This document shows positions 25,801 to 34,289 of a stretch of 64,000 bases of DNA, one piece after another. How positions within the stretch are numbered: position 1 is the stretch's first letter; each line of letters starts with the position of its first letter. The position numbers were made by a program, and so were the translations under genes. A model generated the notes under the pieces. The model was not told the DNA's origin and made no database searches. It worked only from the letters and a program-made list of their open reading frames with translations. Where the stretch lies: NCBI GenBank assembly GCA_007922195.1, contig ML681967.1, positions 10,068,120-10,132,119 of the forward strand, read 5' to 3'. Source of the stretch: Podocnemis expansa. Lineage: Eukaryota; Chordata; Testudines; Podocnemididae.

Positions 25801-28800
25801 AGTCTTAAAGTGCCACACAACTCCTTGTTGTTTTTTTACTGTACTAGACTAACACGGCTATCCCTTTTGAAATTGGAAAGAAATACACAAGATCTCAAAG
25901 ATTACATTCCTCCTTGCAGTAAGCGCAGTGAAGGTGACTGAGTGACAACAAAGAGGGATTTGGCCAATCATTTCAGTGGGGCTACTTGCAGTATCCAAGT
26001 TCTTCTGAGGCCACGTCTACACTACCCCATTTTGTTGACCTGACCAATGCCAGCAAACAGCCATCACTTATTTAATCATTTGTGTGTGTGCCCACTTGGC
26101 TCCTTGTGTCAGCAGGGCACGTCCTCACCAGGAGCACTTGTGTCGATATTGTTCCTATGGGGCATCATGAGACAGTTCCTAAAAGCCAGTTACAGTTAAT
26201 GTAAGCAATGCAGCCAGGATTGGATCAAGGCTCCCTGGGACCTAGGGCTGCCTTCTCTTGTAGGACCCCACCCTGCCACCATGGCAGCACCTAGGCAGGT
26301 GGCACGGTGGGGCTCCACTTAGGCACACTGGGGCCTGTGCCGGCAGACCCATCAGCCACATGGGGCAGACCAGTGCTCAGTGCTGGCCGAGCCAGGCAGA
26401 GCCCACAGACTGACCAGCCGTGGGGGCAGACTGTTACTGGGGGCCACCACATGGTACTGGTAAGGATGGGCTGAGCCCACAGACCAGCCAGCTGTGGGAT
26501 TGAAGCAGGCTGATGCTCGGTGCTTCAGGGGGCAGGGGGGACACAGTGGACATGCACGCTGGCCAGCTGCAGGGCTGGAGTAGGCTGGCATGGGGAGAGC
26601 CTGCAGTGCGGCAAGCTGCTGGGCCAGGGCAGGCCAGCTGGCACTGATGAGGCCCGAGGCCCATAGTCTGGTCAGCTGCTGGGCTGATGTTTGGCACTGG
26701 AGTGGGATGGGACTCACAGATCAGCCAGCCACAGGAATGGGCTAGGGCTAGGGCCTGGCTGACCAGCCTACCCCATGTGTGATGTGTGTTCAAACCAGCA
26801 AACTCCTGCTATATTTTGATGGGTTCAAGGCCGCAGCCCCTAAAACCCCTCTATTAACACGGCCCCGAATGCAGCATCTACACTGACACTGCCTTAACAT
26901 ACCTTAAGCAGATATTCACCAGCAACTGCGGACCCAACAACAGAGCCATTAAAGCAGGCACATTACACCTGCAACAAACCATGCTGCCAACTTTGCCCAC
27001 ATATCTGCACAAAAGAAAATGTTGCAGGACCTAATTAACCCAGCTACTCCATCAAAGGCTCATTCACCTGCTCATCCACCAATGTGATTTATGCCATTAC
27101 ATGCCAGAAATGTCCCTCTGCCTTATATTTTGGGCAAACGGGACAGTCTCTGTGCAAAAGAATAAACAGGTACAAATCTGATATAAGAAGTTGCAACATT
27201 CCAAAACCAGTGGGTCAGCATTTCAATCTTCCTGATCACTCCATTGACAATCTACTAATTGCGATGCTCAGACAGATGACAAGTAGATTGGAGCCCATGA
27301 AAGTTTATGCCTGAAGAAATCTGTTAGTCTATAAGGTGCCACAGGACTCTCATGGTTTTTGATGTTCAGACAGATGAATACCAGATCAAGGCTTCAAAGA
27401 GAAGTTGCTGAGATTGAATTTATTTGCAAATTTGATTGCACTGCTTCAGGGCTTAACAGGGACTTTGGATCTTTTTCTCATTACAACAGGTGATTTGGCC
27501 TCATCTCCCTCTGTATCCTGTTCCCCAGTGTTTGAATCTTTACAACTGCTTTGATCTGCCGTTACAGTGTGACCTGTTCCCATGACTTACACTTCCCTGC
27601 ATTTATTTCCTCCCATTCTGTAAGTTCCCTCCTCTTCAAAGCACCTGAAGAAGTGGAAGTTTCTCCCATGAAAGCTCATGCAATAAATAAATTTGTTAGT
27701 CTTTAAGTGGCACCGGACTCCTTGTTTGTTTTGCCTTAACATAGTTACACTGACCGTGACTCTATGCCACACGGGCAGGTTGTTAATAAACTGGCATAGA
27801 GAGGTGTTTACATCAGTGGAAGCACAATTTAAGTGAAGACACTACCAAAGTTAGGTCTGCACAGGGTGGCTTAAATCAACCTAATCCTGTAGTGTAGGCC
27901 AGGCTTCAGTTTAAAGATGGCCCTCCCTGTTTAGTAGGACACTTCCTCAAGAACACTTAAGAATTTTTTCCCCTCTATCTGCAGACCAGGTGTGATTCAT
28001 CTTTCTGGAAAGATAAATCCGATCCCACCCATAAACCACAGCCCTTCTTTACACGCTATGGCTTCCTGAATCCATACAATGGCGTTGTAGAAAACCACCT
28101 AACAGCACAGCCTTCCTGCTCGAACCTTTCACTGGCAAAATATTTGCCCTAAAGTGAAATCAGAGCTGGTTCCTCTTTTCAGCTTCCTTTCTATAGATGT
28201 AACTGCAAGCTGGGAAAAGCTTGCAACCCAAAAGAAAGACAGAGCATCTACAGCAGAGATTTTTCTCCAGTAGCAGTTAGGTGCCTGTGTGCTTTTGGAA
28301 ATCTAAGCCCCATGAAGGATAAAGTTGTTGTCTCTTTGTTCCTGCAGCACCTCCAACCTGGGCATCTTGGTTTTCATCTTGTTTCCTACTTGTCTCCAAA
28401 ACACCCCAATGTGTGACTTTCATCAGGCCACAAATGAAAGGGGGAGGGAGTCTGGGACCAGTTGTGTGATGCCTACGATTAGAAGGGACTGCCTTCCCAA
28501 GTGCACTGCTTTTGATAGTGATTCCCCCATGCACTCACAATTCTGCTGCTAGGCAAACCCAAACATCACTAGTGTGTTAAGAAATCCAGGCCTTTCACCA
28601 TACCAAAGCCAGGTAGTAGCCTCACCAGAACCTGACAACAAGCAGCATGTGCAGACTTTGTGCTGGCCCTGCTATTCCTGTCTCACCAATGATCTTCTCC
28701 TATTTCCTAAGCACTCTCTGTCCCCTGCTGGGATGACATAAGATTCTTCAGTTCTGTGGCTCTGCACTGGCATACATGGGTCAATGAATTTCCAAGAGCT

Positions 28801-31224
28801 CTTGCTCTCTGGTGCACTGAGTACTAAGGTTCTCTGAAAGAAGCCAACAGAGACCCTCAGTTTCCCTAGAGACAAATGACTGTGGGTTGAGAGCAGACAA
28901 AGCCTGATCTCTCTCAGAGGGTGGTGATGAGTGAACCTTTCTACCCTTTAGTCTTAGCAAGTACTTTCCGAGCCTCACATGCTCTGTACTGGTATATGAA
29001 GCAGAAACCTATAGGTTAGTCCTAGGCTGCTTCCTGAAACCAGCTTCACAAATATAAATGCATCACATTTGATTATAATCGTTTAGCTCTGCCAATGTGG
29101 AGAAACACAGATTTAGCTCCTAGATTTCCTTTCTGCTCATTCCTGGAGAGACAGAGGACACTTAATCAAGTGGTCATATCTTAATGAAGGAAATGAGAAA
29201 AGAAGAGGAAGAGCAGCTGGCTGGTCATGGGGTTACTGTGGTTCCAAAGCAGGTTCATTCAAGAAAGTCCCTGGCAGGGTTTGGCTCCCCAGTGAGGAGC
29301 CAATTGCAGGGCTGCAAAATGCACTGGGGTTTCCCTTCTCAGTCTGAGAAATTAGGCCTGGTACCACAGTGAAAATGGGGTAAAATATCAGGCAGTCACA
29401 TGGAATGGCAAGAAACATAGAGCATTAAGTAGTAACACATTTGTCTTGTGCATAAGGAAGATCCTGGCCCATACTCTGGTTCCAGAGATTCAAATAAACC
29501 TCTCCAGAGGCAGCCCTCTCTAAGAGACTGACCATGAGGCTGGGACCAAGAACACTTAAGCTCTGTCTTGACTCTCTGTGTGGTACCAGGGGAGTCAATT
29601 AGCCCAGATTTCCTAAAGTGGCTTCTAATATTAGCCATTCCACTTAAGGCACCTCAGTGACTTGCAGAGGTACGGAGCACCTACAACTTCAGCTTCAGTC
29701 CTTGTGGGCAGGGAAAACTGAGGCAGGTTTTGTGCATTTTCATGGCAAAAACTAAGACCCAGAGAAAGCTGTGCCTGGGCATGACTTACCTTTCTGAAGG
29801 TGAATGATGTCTGGAAAGTTGGAGAGGAGCCCCTGGTACAAGGAGAGAGTGTCCAACATGAGGAAAAGGTCATTCTTGGGCTGCTCGGCAAACATCTCCC
29901 CAACAGTCTCATATGTCTTGCCTGTGTGCGAGATGGCATTGTTGAGTGCATCTGAGCTGTAGGGTGGGTCCAACTGGAAGGAGTAGCTGATGGCTTGGAA
30001 AGCGTTGCCCAGCTTCTGGAACTCCTTTCGGAATCCCCCCACGTGCTTGCGCACCAGCTCTGAGGCCACATTCGTCAGCTGCAGGACACTGTCATCCATC
30101 TTTTTGCTGAAAGCCTTAAAGGAGTCCACCCGGTCCTCCACATCCTGCAGGTCTTGGTGCTCTGTGGGGATCTGGAAGGTCAGCAGGAAGCTGGCCCCCA
30201 CCATCTCATCCCTCTCTGCCCGCCGTTTGCCCATCTTCCACTGCTTGTCATCACGACAGGTGAGAAAGTGCTGGAAGCCCTCATACTGGGACAGGACAGG
30301 GTGGCTAGTCATGTGGTCCATCCACAAGATCAGCCTCCGCTTGCGCTTCTCAATGAAGTCCTCCTCAAAGCGCCCAGTGGCCTGCTTCTCAGGCAGGTGG
30401 GGAACCGAGATCACTGTGAACTTGTGCAGCAGGCGATTGTACAGCCAATCAAAGTGCTTATATCGCCGGTAGACTGGCACATTGATGCTGCTGGGCGTCA
30501 ACTTGTAGGAGATGTAACTCTTAATGCCCTTGAATTTTGTTTGCTTGGTGGGGTCCTCCACAGAGCAGATAAAAGGATGTGGGTTGGCCCTCCACTGGGG
30601 GCCCTTGGGGCCCATCTCAATGGAGTAGGTCTCAGTGATCTTGGTCATCATGGGCACATCTCCCAGAATAAAGGCCTCCACCCCAGATCGGACGAAAGAG
30701 GAGAAGCGGTTGAGGTTCCGCCCCACCACGCTGCCCCTCTTGGAGGAACTGATGCTGTCCTGCCTTTCCAAGGCTGGTTTGGGACGATAGTCAGCATTCT
30801 GATGGGGGTTTGCTGGAGGGTACTGCAAGTTAGGGGAGGGGTGCCCATTGGTGCTAGGGCTGCCTCGTGGCTCTTCCACCACAGTGCAGCCATCATCCCA
30901 GTCATCCCAGTCATCATCATCATCCTCCTCAAAGCTCCCCTGGTGGGAAGCGCTGATGTTGGAATGGGTCACGTAGAAGGACTCATTCCCAGGGGAGCTG
31001 GCTGGACTGTTTGAATAGTCTGTGTAACTGGAGCTCGACCTAGACCGGAGGATCTCGACATAAGAAGCGGGGAAGATGCCAGTTTCCCCTCGGCTATTCT
31101 TGCCCTGCAGCCATCCATCCAGGGAATTTTCACTGAAGATCACCAGCTCCTCATTCTCTTGGATGCTGATCTCTTCTTTGTTTTCACTCTGGAAGTTGTA
31201 AAGTGCTCTGGCTTTCAACGCCAT
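16560..31224 (-). CDS. SNX33: Sorting nexin-33 (SH3-PX-BAR protein), two coding exons
   Basis: SNX33 is a cytosolic and peripheral-membrane protein that bends membranes and links endocytosis to WASP-family actin regulation and dynamin (family knowledge). The spliced product is 562 residues; the human protein is 574 from memory. Visible domains: SH3 at about residues 4-60 (ALYNF, DGWLQG, GIFPASYVEIL); a Ser-rich linker; an acidic DDDDDWDDWDDG patch near 101-112; a PX domain at about 217-327 with the RRYKHFDW core at 253-260; and a BAR domain from about 355 to the C-terminus, which ends LEKTLRMYDNL. Coding segments are 29790-31224 and 16560-16813, with an intron of phase 1. The start ATG has G at -3 and G at +4 and matches the known N-terminus. 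The SH3 reads ALYNF where I recall ALYDF in human. It is transcribed divergently from SNUPN. Identification is near certain. Confidence 0.97.
17615..17785 (+). repeat. MIR-like SINE
   Basis: Contains CTTGCTGTGTAACCTTCAGC, AAGTCACCTAACCTCTATAT and GAAGAGGGGATACTAAC, the MIR order. Diverged but clear. Confidence 0.7.
18120..18222 (+). mobile_element. CR1/L3-like LINE 3' fragment
   Basis: Reads TAGAGTCATGGATTTGAAAG ... ATCATCTCATCTGGTCTCCT ... AGCACAGGCCAGAGAGCTTC. The same family is seen at 63715-63960, and a short piece at about 36412-36453. Confidence 0.55.
19358..19631 (+). mobile_element. hAT MITE, family A, copy 2
   Basis: Starts TAGGGCTACGACATACC and ends TTTTACCCTA; it lacks part of the right terminus. 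Inside, GGGGGCCCTGGAATGC and AAAATGCCTTCC match the other copies. Flanks GTCCTGGC and GTCAGGAC agree at only 5 of 8. Confidence 0.7.
20072..20590. mobile_element. Fold-back MITE of 519 bases, A/T-run rich
   Basis: Termini GGGCATGTCTACACCG and CAGTGTAGACATAGCC are inverted copies, flanked by ACT on both sides (possible 3-bp target duplication). The inside is full of short self-complementary pieces of the TTTTTTCGAAAAAA type, so a single strand could fold extensively. Superfamily not assigned. Confidence 0.7.
21290..21590. repeat. Possible decayed fold-back MITE
   Basis: Left part contains TTCACTGCTACATCTATATT and right part AGTGTAGACTAGGGAG, resembling worn inverted ends of the ATGTCTACACT type. 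Confidence 0.3.
22264..22330 (-). mobile_element. Penelope-like 3' tail, inverted partner of the copy at 22945
   Basis: On the minus strand it reads GCAATAAATAAGTTTGTTAG, then TCTTTAAAAGTGCC and TCTTTGTTTG, the conserved tail seen about ten times in this window. Confidence 0.65.
22442..22657 (+). mobile_element. hAT MITE, family B, copy 2
   Basis: Starts CAGTGTTTCCCAACCAGTGT and ends TTGGGAACTGCTG; flanks GTCTAGGG and GTCAAGGG match at 7 of 8, an 8-bp hAT-type duplication. It shares GTGTGCCACAAAATTTTTTG and TGAATATTAAT-like sequence with the other copies. It lies between two opposed Penelope-like tails. Confidence 0.8.
22945..23012 (+). mobile_element. Penelope-like 3' tail
   Basis: Contains GAAAGCTCATGCACTAAATA, AATGTGTTAGTC and AAAAGTGCCACTAGACTTC, then TTGTTTATC. 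Faces the minus-strand copy at 22264-22330. Confidence 0.7.
23790..24215. repeat. AT-rich decayed repeat with fold-back character
   Basis: Contains TTTTGTACAAAATTTC and, at the right, AATTTCCAATCAGCTCTAG, plus a run of about 20 T. Resembles the element at 15837-16180. Ends not defined. Confidence 0.35.
24400..24530 (+). repeat. Ancient amniote interspersed repeat
   Basis: TTATTATTTGTATCAG, then AATCAGGACCCCAATTGCAC and TTCCTGCCCCAAAGAGCTGA. The same pattern recurs at about 58497-58640. Probably an old LINE 3' end. Confidence 0.55.
24705..25020. repeat. Possible decayed MITE
   Basis: Left AGCCTTATTTATACACAAAA and right TCATCTAGACAAGCTCT look like worn inverted ends of the AGCTTGTCTACACAAAA type. 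Confidence 0.35.
25684..25870. mobile_element. Head-to-head Penelope-like tails forming a 58-base perfect inverted repeat
   Basis: Left arm 25684-25741 is the exact reverse complement of right arm 25772-25829 (58 of 58 by eye), with a 30-base spacer. Each arm is the conserved tail (GCATGAGCTTTCG, AGACTAACAGATTTATT, AGTGCCACACAACTCC on one strand). The right copy continues with TGTACTAGACTAACACGGCT to about 25870. Confidence 0.85.
26009..26200. repeat. Possible MITE left end
   Basis: GGCCACGTCTACACTACCCC is typical of fold-back MITE ends. A possible partner GTAGTGTAGGCCAGGC lies at about 27888, beyond the Penelope fragment, so the pair could be one element with later insertions or two unrelated ones. 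Confidence 0.35.
26220..26815. repeat. GC-rich degenerate repeat block
   Basis: Recurring CAGCCAGCTGTGGG, GGCCAGCTGCAGGGCTGG and GTCAGCTGCTGGGCTGAT segments suggest a worn tandem repeat of about 70-80 bases. Two overlapping frames of about 120 codons are artefacts of it. Confidence 0.45.
26870..27735 (+). mobile_element. Penelope-like retroelement fragment with GIY-YIG endonuclease region
   Basis: Translation around 27084-27279 gives VIYAITCQKCPSALYFGQTG and the following residues of a GIY-YIG domain as found at the C-terminus of Penelope-like elements. After an 81-base interruption, the domain resumes at about 27377 (LQREVAEIEFICKFDC, GLNRDFG). It ends with the tail GAAAGCTCATGCAATAAATA at about 27668 and a TTGTTTGTTTTGC end. 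Stops upstream of 27084 and the insertion make it inactive. No reverse transcriptase part is present. Confidence 0.8.
27280..27360 (+). mobile_element. Short Penelope-like tail inserted in the GIY-YIG region, with 17-base target duplication
   Basis: The inserted 81 bases contain CATGAAAGTTTATGCCTGAA and AATCTGTTAGTCTATAAGG. The host sequence GATGCTCAGACAGATGA (27263-27279) is repeated as GATGTTCAGACAGATGA (27361-27377), one mismatch. Removing the insert restores the flow of the host coding region. Confidence 0.8.
27905..29785. other. SNX33 intron stretch, nothing recognised
   Basis: No repeat or exon recognised next to the large SNX33 exon; frames are short. Confidence 0.5.
29790..31224 (-). 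CDS. SNX33: SNX33 coding exon 1 (SH3, PX and first part of BAR)
   Basis: This exon holds 478 codons plus one base: all of the SH3 and PX domains and about 120 residues of BAR. It ends after LHLQ-type sequence reading IIHLQK, at a consensus donor (CAGAAAG|gtaagt on the minus strand; the intron starts at 29789). Open reading continues 38 bases into the intron, but that extension does not resemble the family. Upstream of the ATG, a possible 3' splice site (ttgttttag on the minus strand) lies near 31280, so a separate 5' UTR exon in the CpG island is likely but not proven. Confidence 0.97.
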
Positions 31225-32159
31225 GGCCGGTCCCAGAGGACTGACTGTGTTAAGTCAACCCCAACCACCACCACTAAAACAATACCTCAGAGACTTCAAC
31301 AGCTAGAGACACTGTCTTATAATCCGTAATGGTGATGTGGAAAAGTTTAGTTGAATTCACCTCAAAGTAACAAATATATACTTTTTTCTAAGATTTTTTA
31401 AACTTCTAGACTTATACATTCAAGTGAACATTGCAGTCTAAATTCATCTGTTTAACATGGCATTCCTAAGGTAGTCAGACATGCTTTGACCCTCCATTTA
31501 GGTGATGTAGGCTTCAGTCAGATGGACACACATCCATAAAGTTGACAGCTCCATGTAAATTTTATGTATCTGGCAGTCTGTCCCTGTTCTGTCCACCTTT
31601 TCCGTTTGAGTTTACATTAAAAATACCCCCAAAATAATCTTGATCAAATGCACGAAATCAAAGGGTCCCTTTTTGCTGGAATTTTCTTTTTTAAGAATTA
31701 AGAAAAAAGATTAAAAGTCTTGAACCATCTTCCGCAAAGCACATCCAGTGCGATTTACAATCACGGTGCTCGAAGAAATGCCTTCCAAAAAAGCAAAGCA
31801 AAACAAAAACGCAACCTTAAAGTGATCTTAACAAAAATATTTTGCAATTCCACAAATCTCCAGGGGGGTGGAGGAAAATAAAAGGCCAAAAAGCAATCCA
31901 AGACTGAATGTGTCACGCCTCTCACCCTGCAAGAACAAAACAGTCACCTAGAAAAACCCCTCTTCGGGCAAGATGTTAAAAGTTCAGGGAGTTTAAAAGG
32001 GAGACAGACGGAGACCTATCTGGGATCTTCAAATCCCCTTTACACGCCAAACTGGCAAGAGCCAAGCAAACTGGGAAGGCTTTACCACTCACCCCCCAAC
32101 ACCAGCTAGACGAGTGTCTGATAAGGTCTGAACGATTTTAGACTCAGCTCCACGGATTC

Positions 32160-32990
32160 AGCCTGAATCCTGTTTGGCAGCGGGGCTTCTGTTGTTGTGA
32201 TTATTTCCTGCTCGGCTGCTCTGCGCCCCGAAATTGCCCCAGTCGGAGCAAACAACAATCCCGCCGTTTGGAGGGGAAGGAAAACCAAGCACCACAAATG
32301 CAAGCAATTCCCTTTTCTGCCGACCAGCTGCCCCCAGATCCCGCCGCCGCCGCGGTGGTTTGCAGAGGCACAAGCGGCCGGGCAGGACCCGCTCGCCGCG
32401 CTCCCGCAGGCTTTCGGGGCAGGGAGAGGAAAGTTTCCCAATCCGCAGTGCCTGCGGCCAGGGGGCGATTGCGCTTTCTTGCGTCCGGGGGATGAGAGGG
32501 GAGCGGGGAAGGGAAAAGCTGCCTGAGGAATTCAGCAAAACAGAGGCACTTCCGTTTGGAAAGAGGGACGGGAAATCAGAAGATCCCTGCAGCTGGCGCG
32601 CTGCGCCTCGGGGGGACCTGGAAGCCCAACCAGCCACGCGTCTCTCCGGAGCGGGCAGCTCCCTCCAGCCGGATCTGCCCCCTTCACTCCATCCTGCCGG
32701 GCTCTGCGAGCGCCGGACGATCCCGGCCTCCGCCGCCCTGCGCCTGTGCCTGGTGTTTGTGCAGGGGAGGAAGCGCCGGGCTCCTCCTCCTGGCTCTGCA
32801 CTGCCGGAGTTTTCCTGCCTTAGCCCTCCTGCTCCTCTCCTTTGCAGCCTGCTGCAGCGCGGGTCCCCCTCTCCCGCTTTGTTTTGCTCGCCCCGGGCTG
32901 GATTCCCCTGCCCCGCTCCGCAGCTGGGTCCCTCGCTCACACTCCGGCCTTTTCCATGACGCAAGGGAGGGAGGCGAAGCTCCACAACTA
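32160..32990 (-). promoter_or_regulatory. SNX33: CpG-island promoter of SNX33
   Basis: This is a sharply bounded, CpG-rich, GC-rich block about 1 kb upstream of the SNX33 start codon, in repeat-free DNA. Long open frames cross it on both strands (for example 32158-32985 minus), but they reflect its high GC content and resemble no protein family. It most likely contains the transcription start and a non-coding first exon. The exact start cannot be placed from sequence alone. Confidence 0.75.
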
Positions 32991-33089
32991 GTTTGAAAAG
33001 CTTCAGGCGATCCCTGAGCCAGGGAAAGCTGCGAGGTCACAGGCTGCCCTCTACAGGCAGCACTACAGCTGGCCCCGGGGCTGGCTTTC

Positions 33090-33162
33090 TTTGCAATGGT
33101 GAATAAATCTTTACCGGTGCCACAGGACTCTGTTTTGCTGAACTGGACTAACAGGGTTGGCC
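33090..33162 (+). mobile_element. Penelope-like 3' tail fragment
   Basis: GGTGCCACAGGACTCTGTTT then TGCTGAACTGGACTAACAGG, matching the end of the copy at 45690-45795. It sits just outside the SNX33 CpG island. Confidence 0.65.
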
Positions 33163-33177
33163 CTTTGGACCTTAATG

Positions 33178-33837
33178 CAGGGATCTCAGACTCCAAGCAC
33201 CATAGAATCATAGGGTTGGAAGGGACCCCACCTGGTTATCTAGTCCAACCCCCTGCCAAAAAAGCAGGACCACTCCCACTAGATTATCTCAGCCAGGGTT
33301 TTGTCCAGCTGGGCCTTAAACACCTCCAAAGACAGAAATTTCACCACCTCCCTAGGTAGCTTATTCCAATGCTTCACACTCACCTAGTAAGAAAGTTTTT
33401 CCTAATATCCAGCCTCAACTGCCCCAGCTGTAACTTGAAACCATTGCTCCTGGTTCTGTCCTCTGTTACTACTGAGAACAGTCGAGCTCCATCCTCCCTG
33501 GAGCAACCCTTCAGGTAGTTGAAGGTTGCCATCAAATCCCCCTTCAGTCTTCTCTTCTGCAGGCTAAAGAAGCCTAGTTCATTCAGTCTTTTTTCATAGG
33601 GCTTGTACTCCAGCCCCTTGATCAATTTTGTTGTCCTCCACTGGACTCTCTCTAATTTGTCCATGTCCTTTTTGTAGTGGCCGCATGAGGACTAGTGCGT
33701 TAGCCCAAGGGCCACACTACTGAAACCTTATCAAACAACAATATTGCAAATATTGGTAACAAGAGTGTTGTTGCGGGCTGTGGGAAATAGCTTTAGGGGC
33801 TGTATGTGGCTCACAGACTGCATGTTTGAGACCCCTG
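33178..33837. mobile_element. hAT-type element interrupted by a nested CR1
   Basis: Ends CAGGGATCTCAGACTCCA and, inverted, CAGGGGTCTCAAACATGC. Flanked by a perfect 8-bp duplication CCTTAATG (33170-33177 and 33838-33845). Most of the interior (33204-33680) is a minus-strand CR1, so the hAT element went in first. Its own sequence is only the outer pieces, with GGGGCTGTATGTGGCTCACA on the right. Confidence 0.85.
33204..33680 (-). mobile_element. CR1 LINE 3' end fragment
   Basis: Read on the minus strand it encodes the CR1 reverse-transcriptase protein C-terminus ([17 protein letters not shown], then [25 protein letters not shown]) with a frame break after about 33385. It continues into the CR1 3' tail with GTTGGACTAGATAACC and CCCTATGATTC. 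Not capable of movement. Confidence 0.85.
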
Positions 33838-34129
33838 CCTTAATGGTTGCCATTGATCTTCCTGCACATGGGGTGCCTGATACACATCTGGAGGTGAAAT
33901 CCTTCAGAATCAGGGCCAGCACAACGCGGTAAGCCCAGTTAGCGTTGCAGGGGGGCACCAGTGTTTGAGGGGAGTGAAAATGCGAAGCGCGCCATTGTGC
34001 CGCACTGTTACCTCACTCATCTGCACCGGTGTGTGCAGCGCCTGCAGCGGGGCGCCAGAAACACTAGTGCCGTTCCTGTCCAGAACTCAAGGTTGCTCAG
34101 AGCTGGTGTTTGGATAATACCTAGTTTTT

Positions 34130-34255
34130 CAACAGTAGGTCTTCAAGCACCATACAAAGGAGGTTAGTATCATTATCCCCATTTTAGACATGGGAAACTA
34201 AGGCGAAGGCAAGTGAAGTGACCTCCCTAAGCTGAGCACAGCATCTGGTCCAAGA
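34130..34255 (-). repeat. MIR-like SINE fragment
   Basis: ATCATTATCCCCATTTTAGA, GGGAAACTAAGGCGAAGG and GTGAAGTGACCTCCCTAAGC match the MIR core in reverse. Confidence 0.65.
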
Positions 34256-34289
34256 AGTGAATATAGATTAATTGCTTGATAATAGCAAC

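Larger units (their letters stand above)
16814..29789 (-). other. SNX33: SNX33 intron between the two coding exons (about 13 kb)
   Basis: The intron has GT...AG ends and carries no other gene that I can recognise. Most identifiable content is mobile: MIR-like SINE near 17.6 kb, a CR1/L3-type tail near 18.1 kb, hAT MITEs at 19358 and 22442, a 519 bp fold-back element at 20072, Penelope-like ends at 22.3, 22.9 and 25.7 kb, a degenerate GC-rich repeat at 26.2-26.8 kb and a GIY-YIG Penelope fragment at 26.9-27.7 kb. The stretch 27.9-29.78 kb shows nothing I recognise. Confidence 0.85.

Noticed and set aside
29752..29789. Extension of the SNX33 frame beyond LQKG
   Set aside because: Reads through a consensus donor into intron; the true continuation is found at 16813.
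30154..31014. 286-codon plus-strand frame opposite SNX33
   Set aside because: Antisense shadow of the conserved SNX33 exon.
32158..32985. 275- and 241-codon frames on both strands upstream of SNX33
   Set aside because: CpG-island composition artefact; no family resemblance and no splice context.
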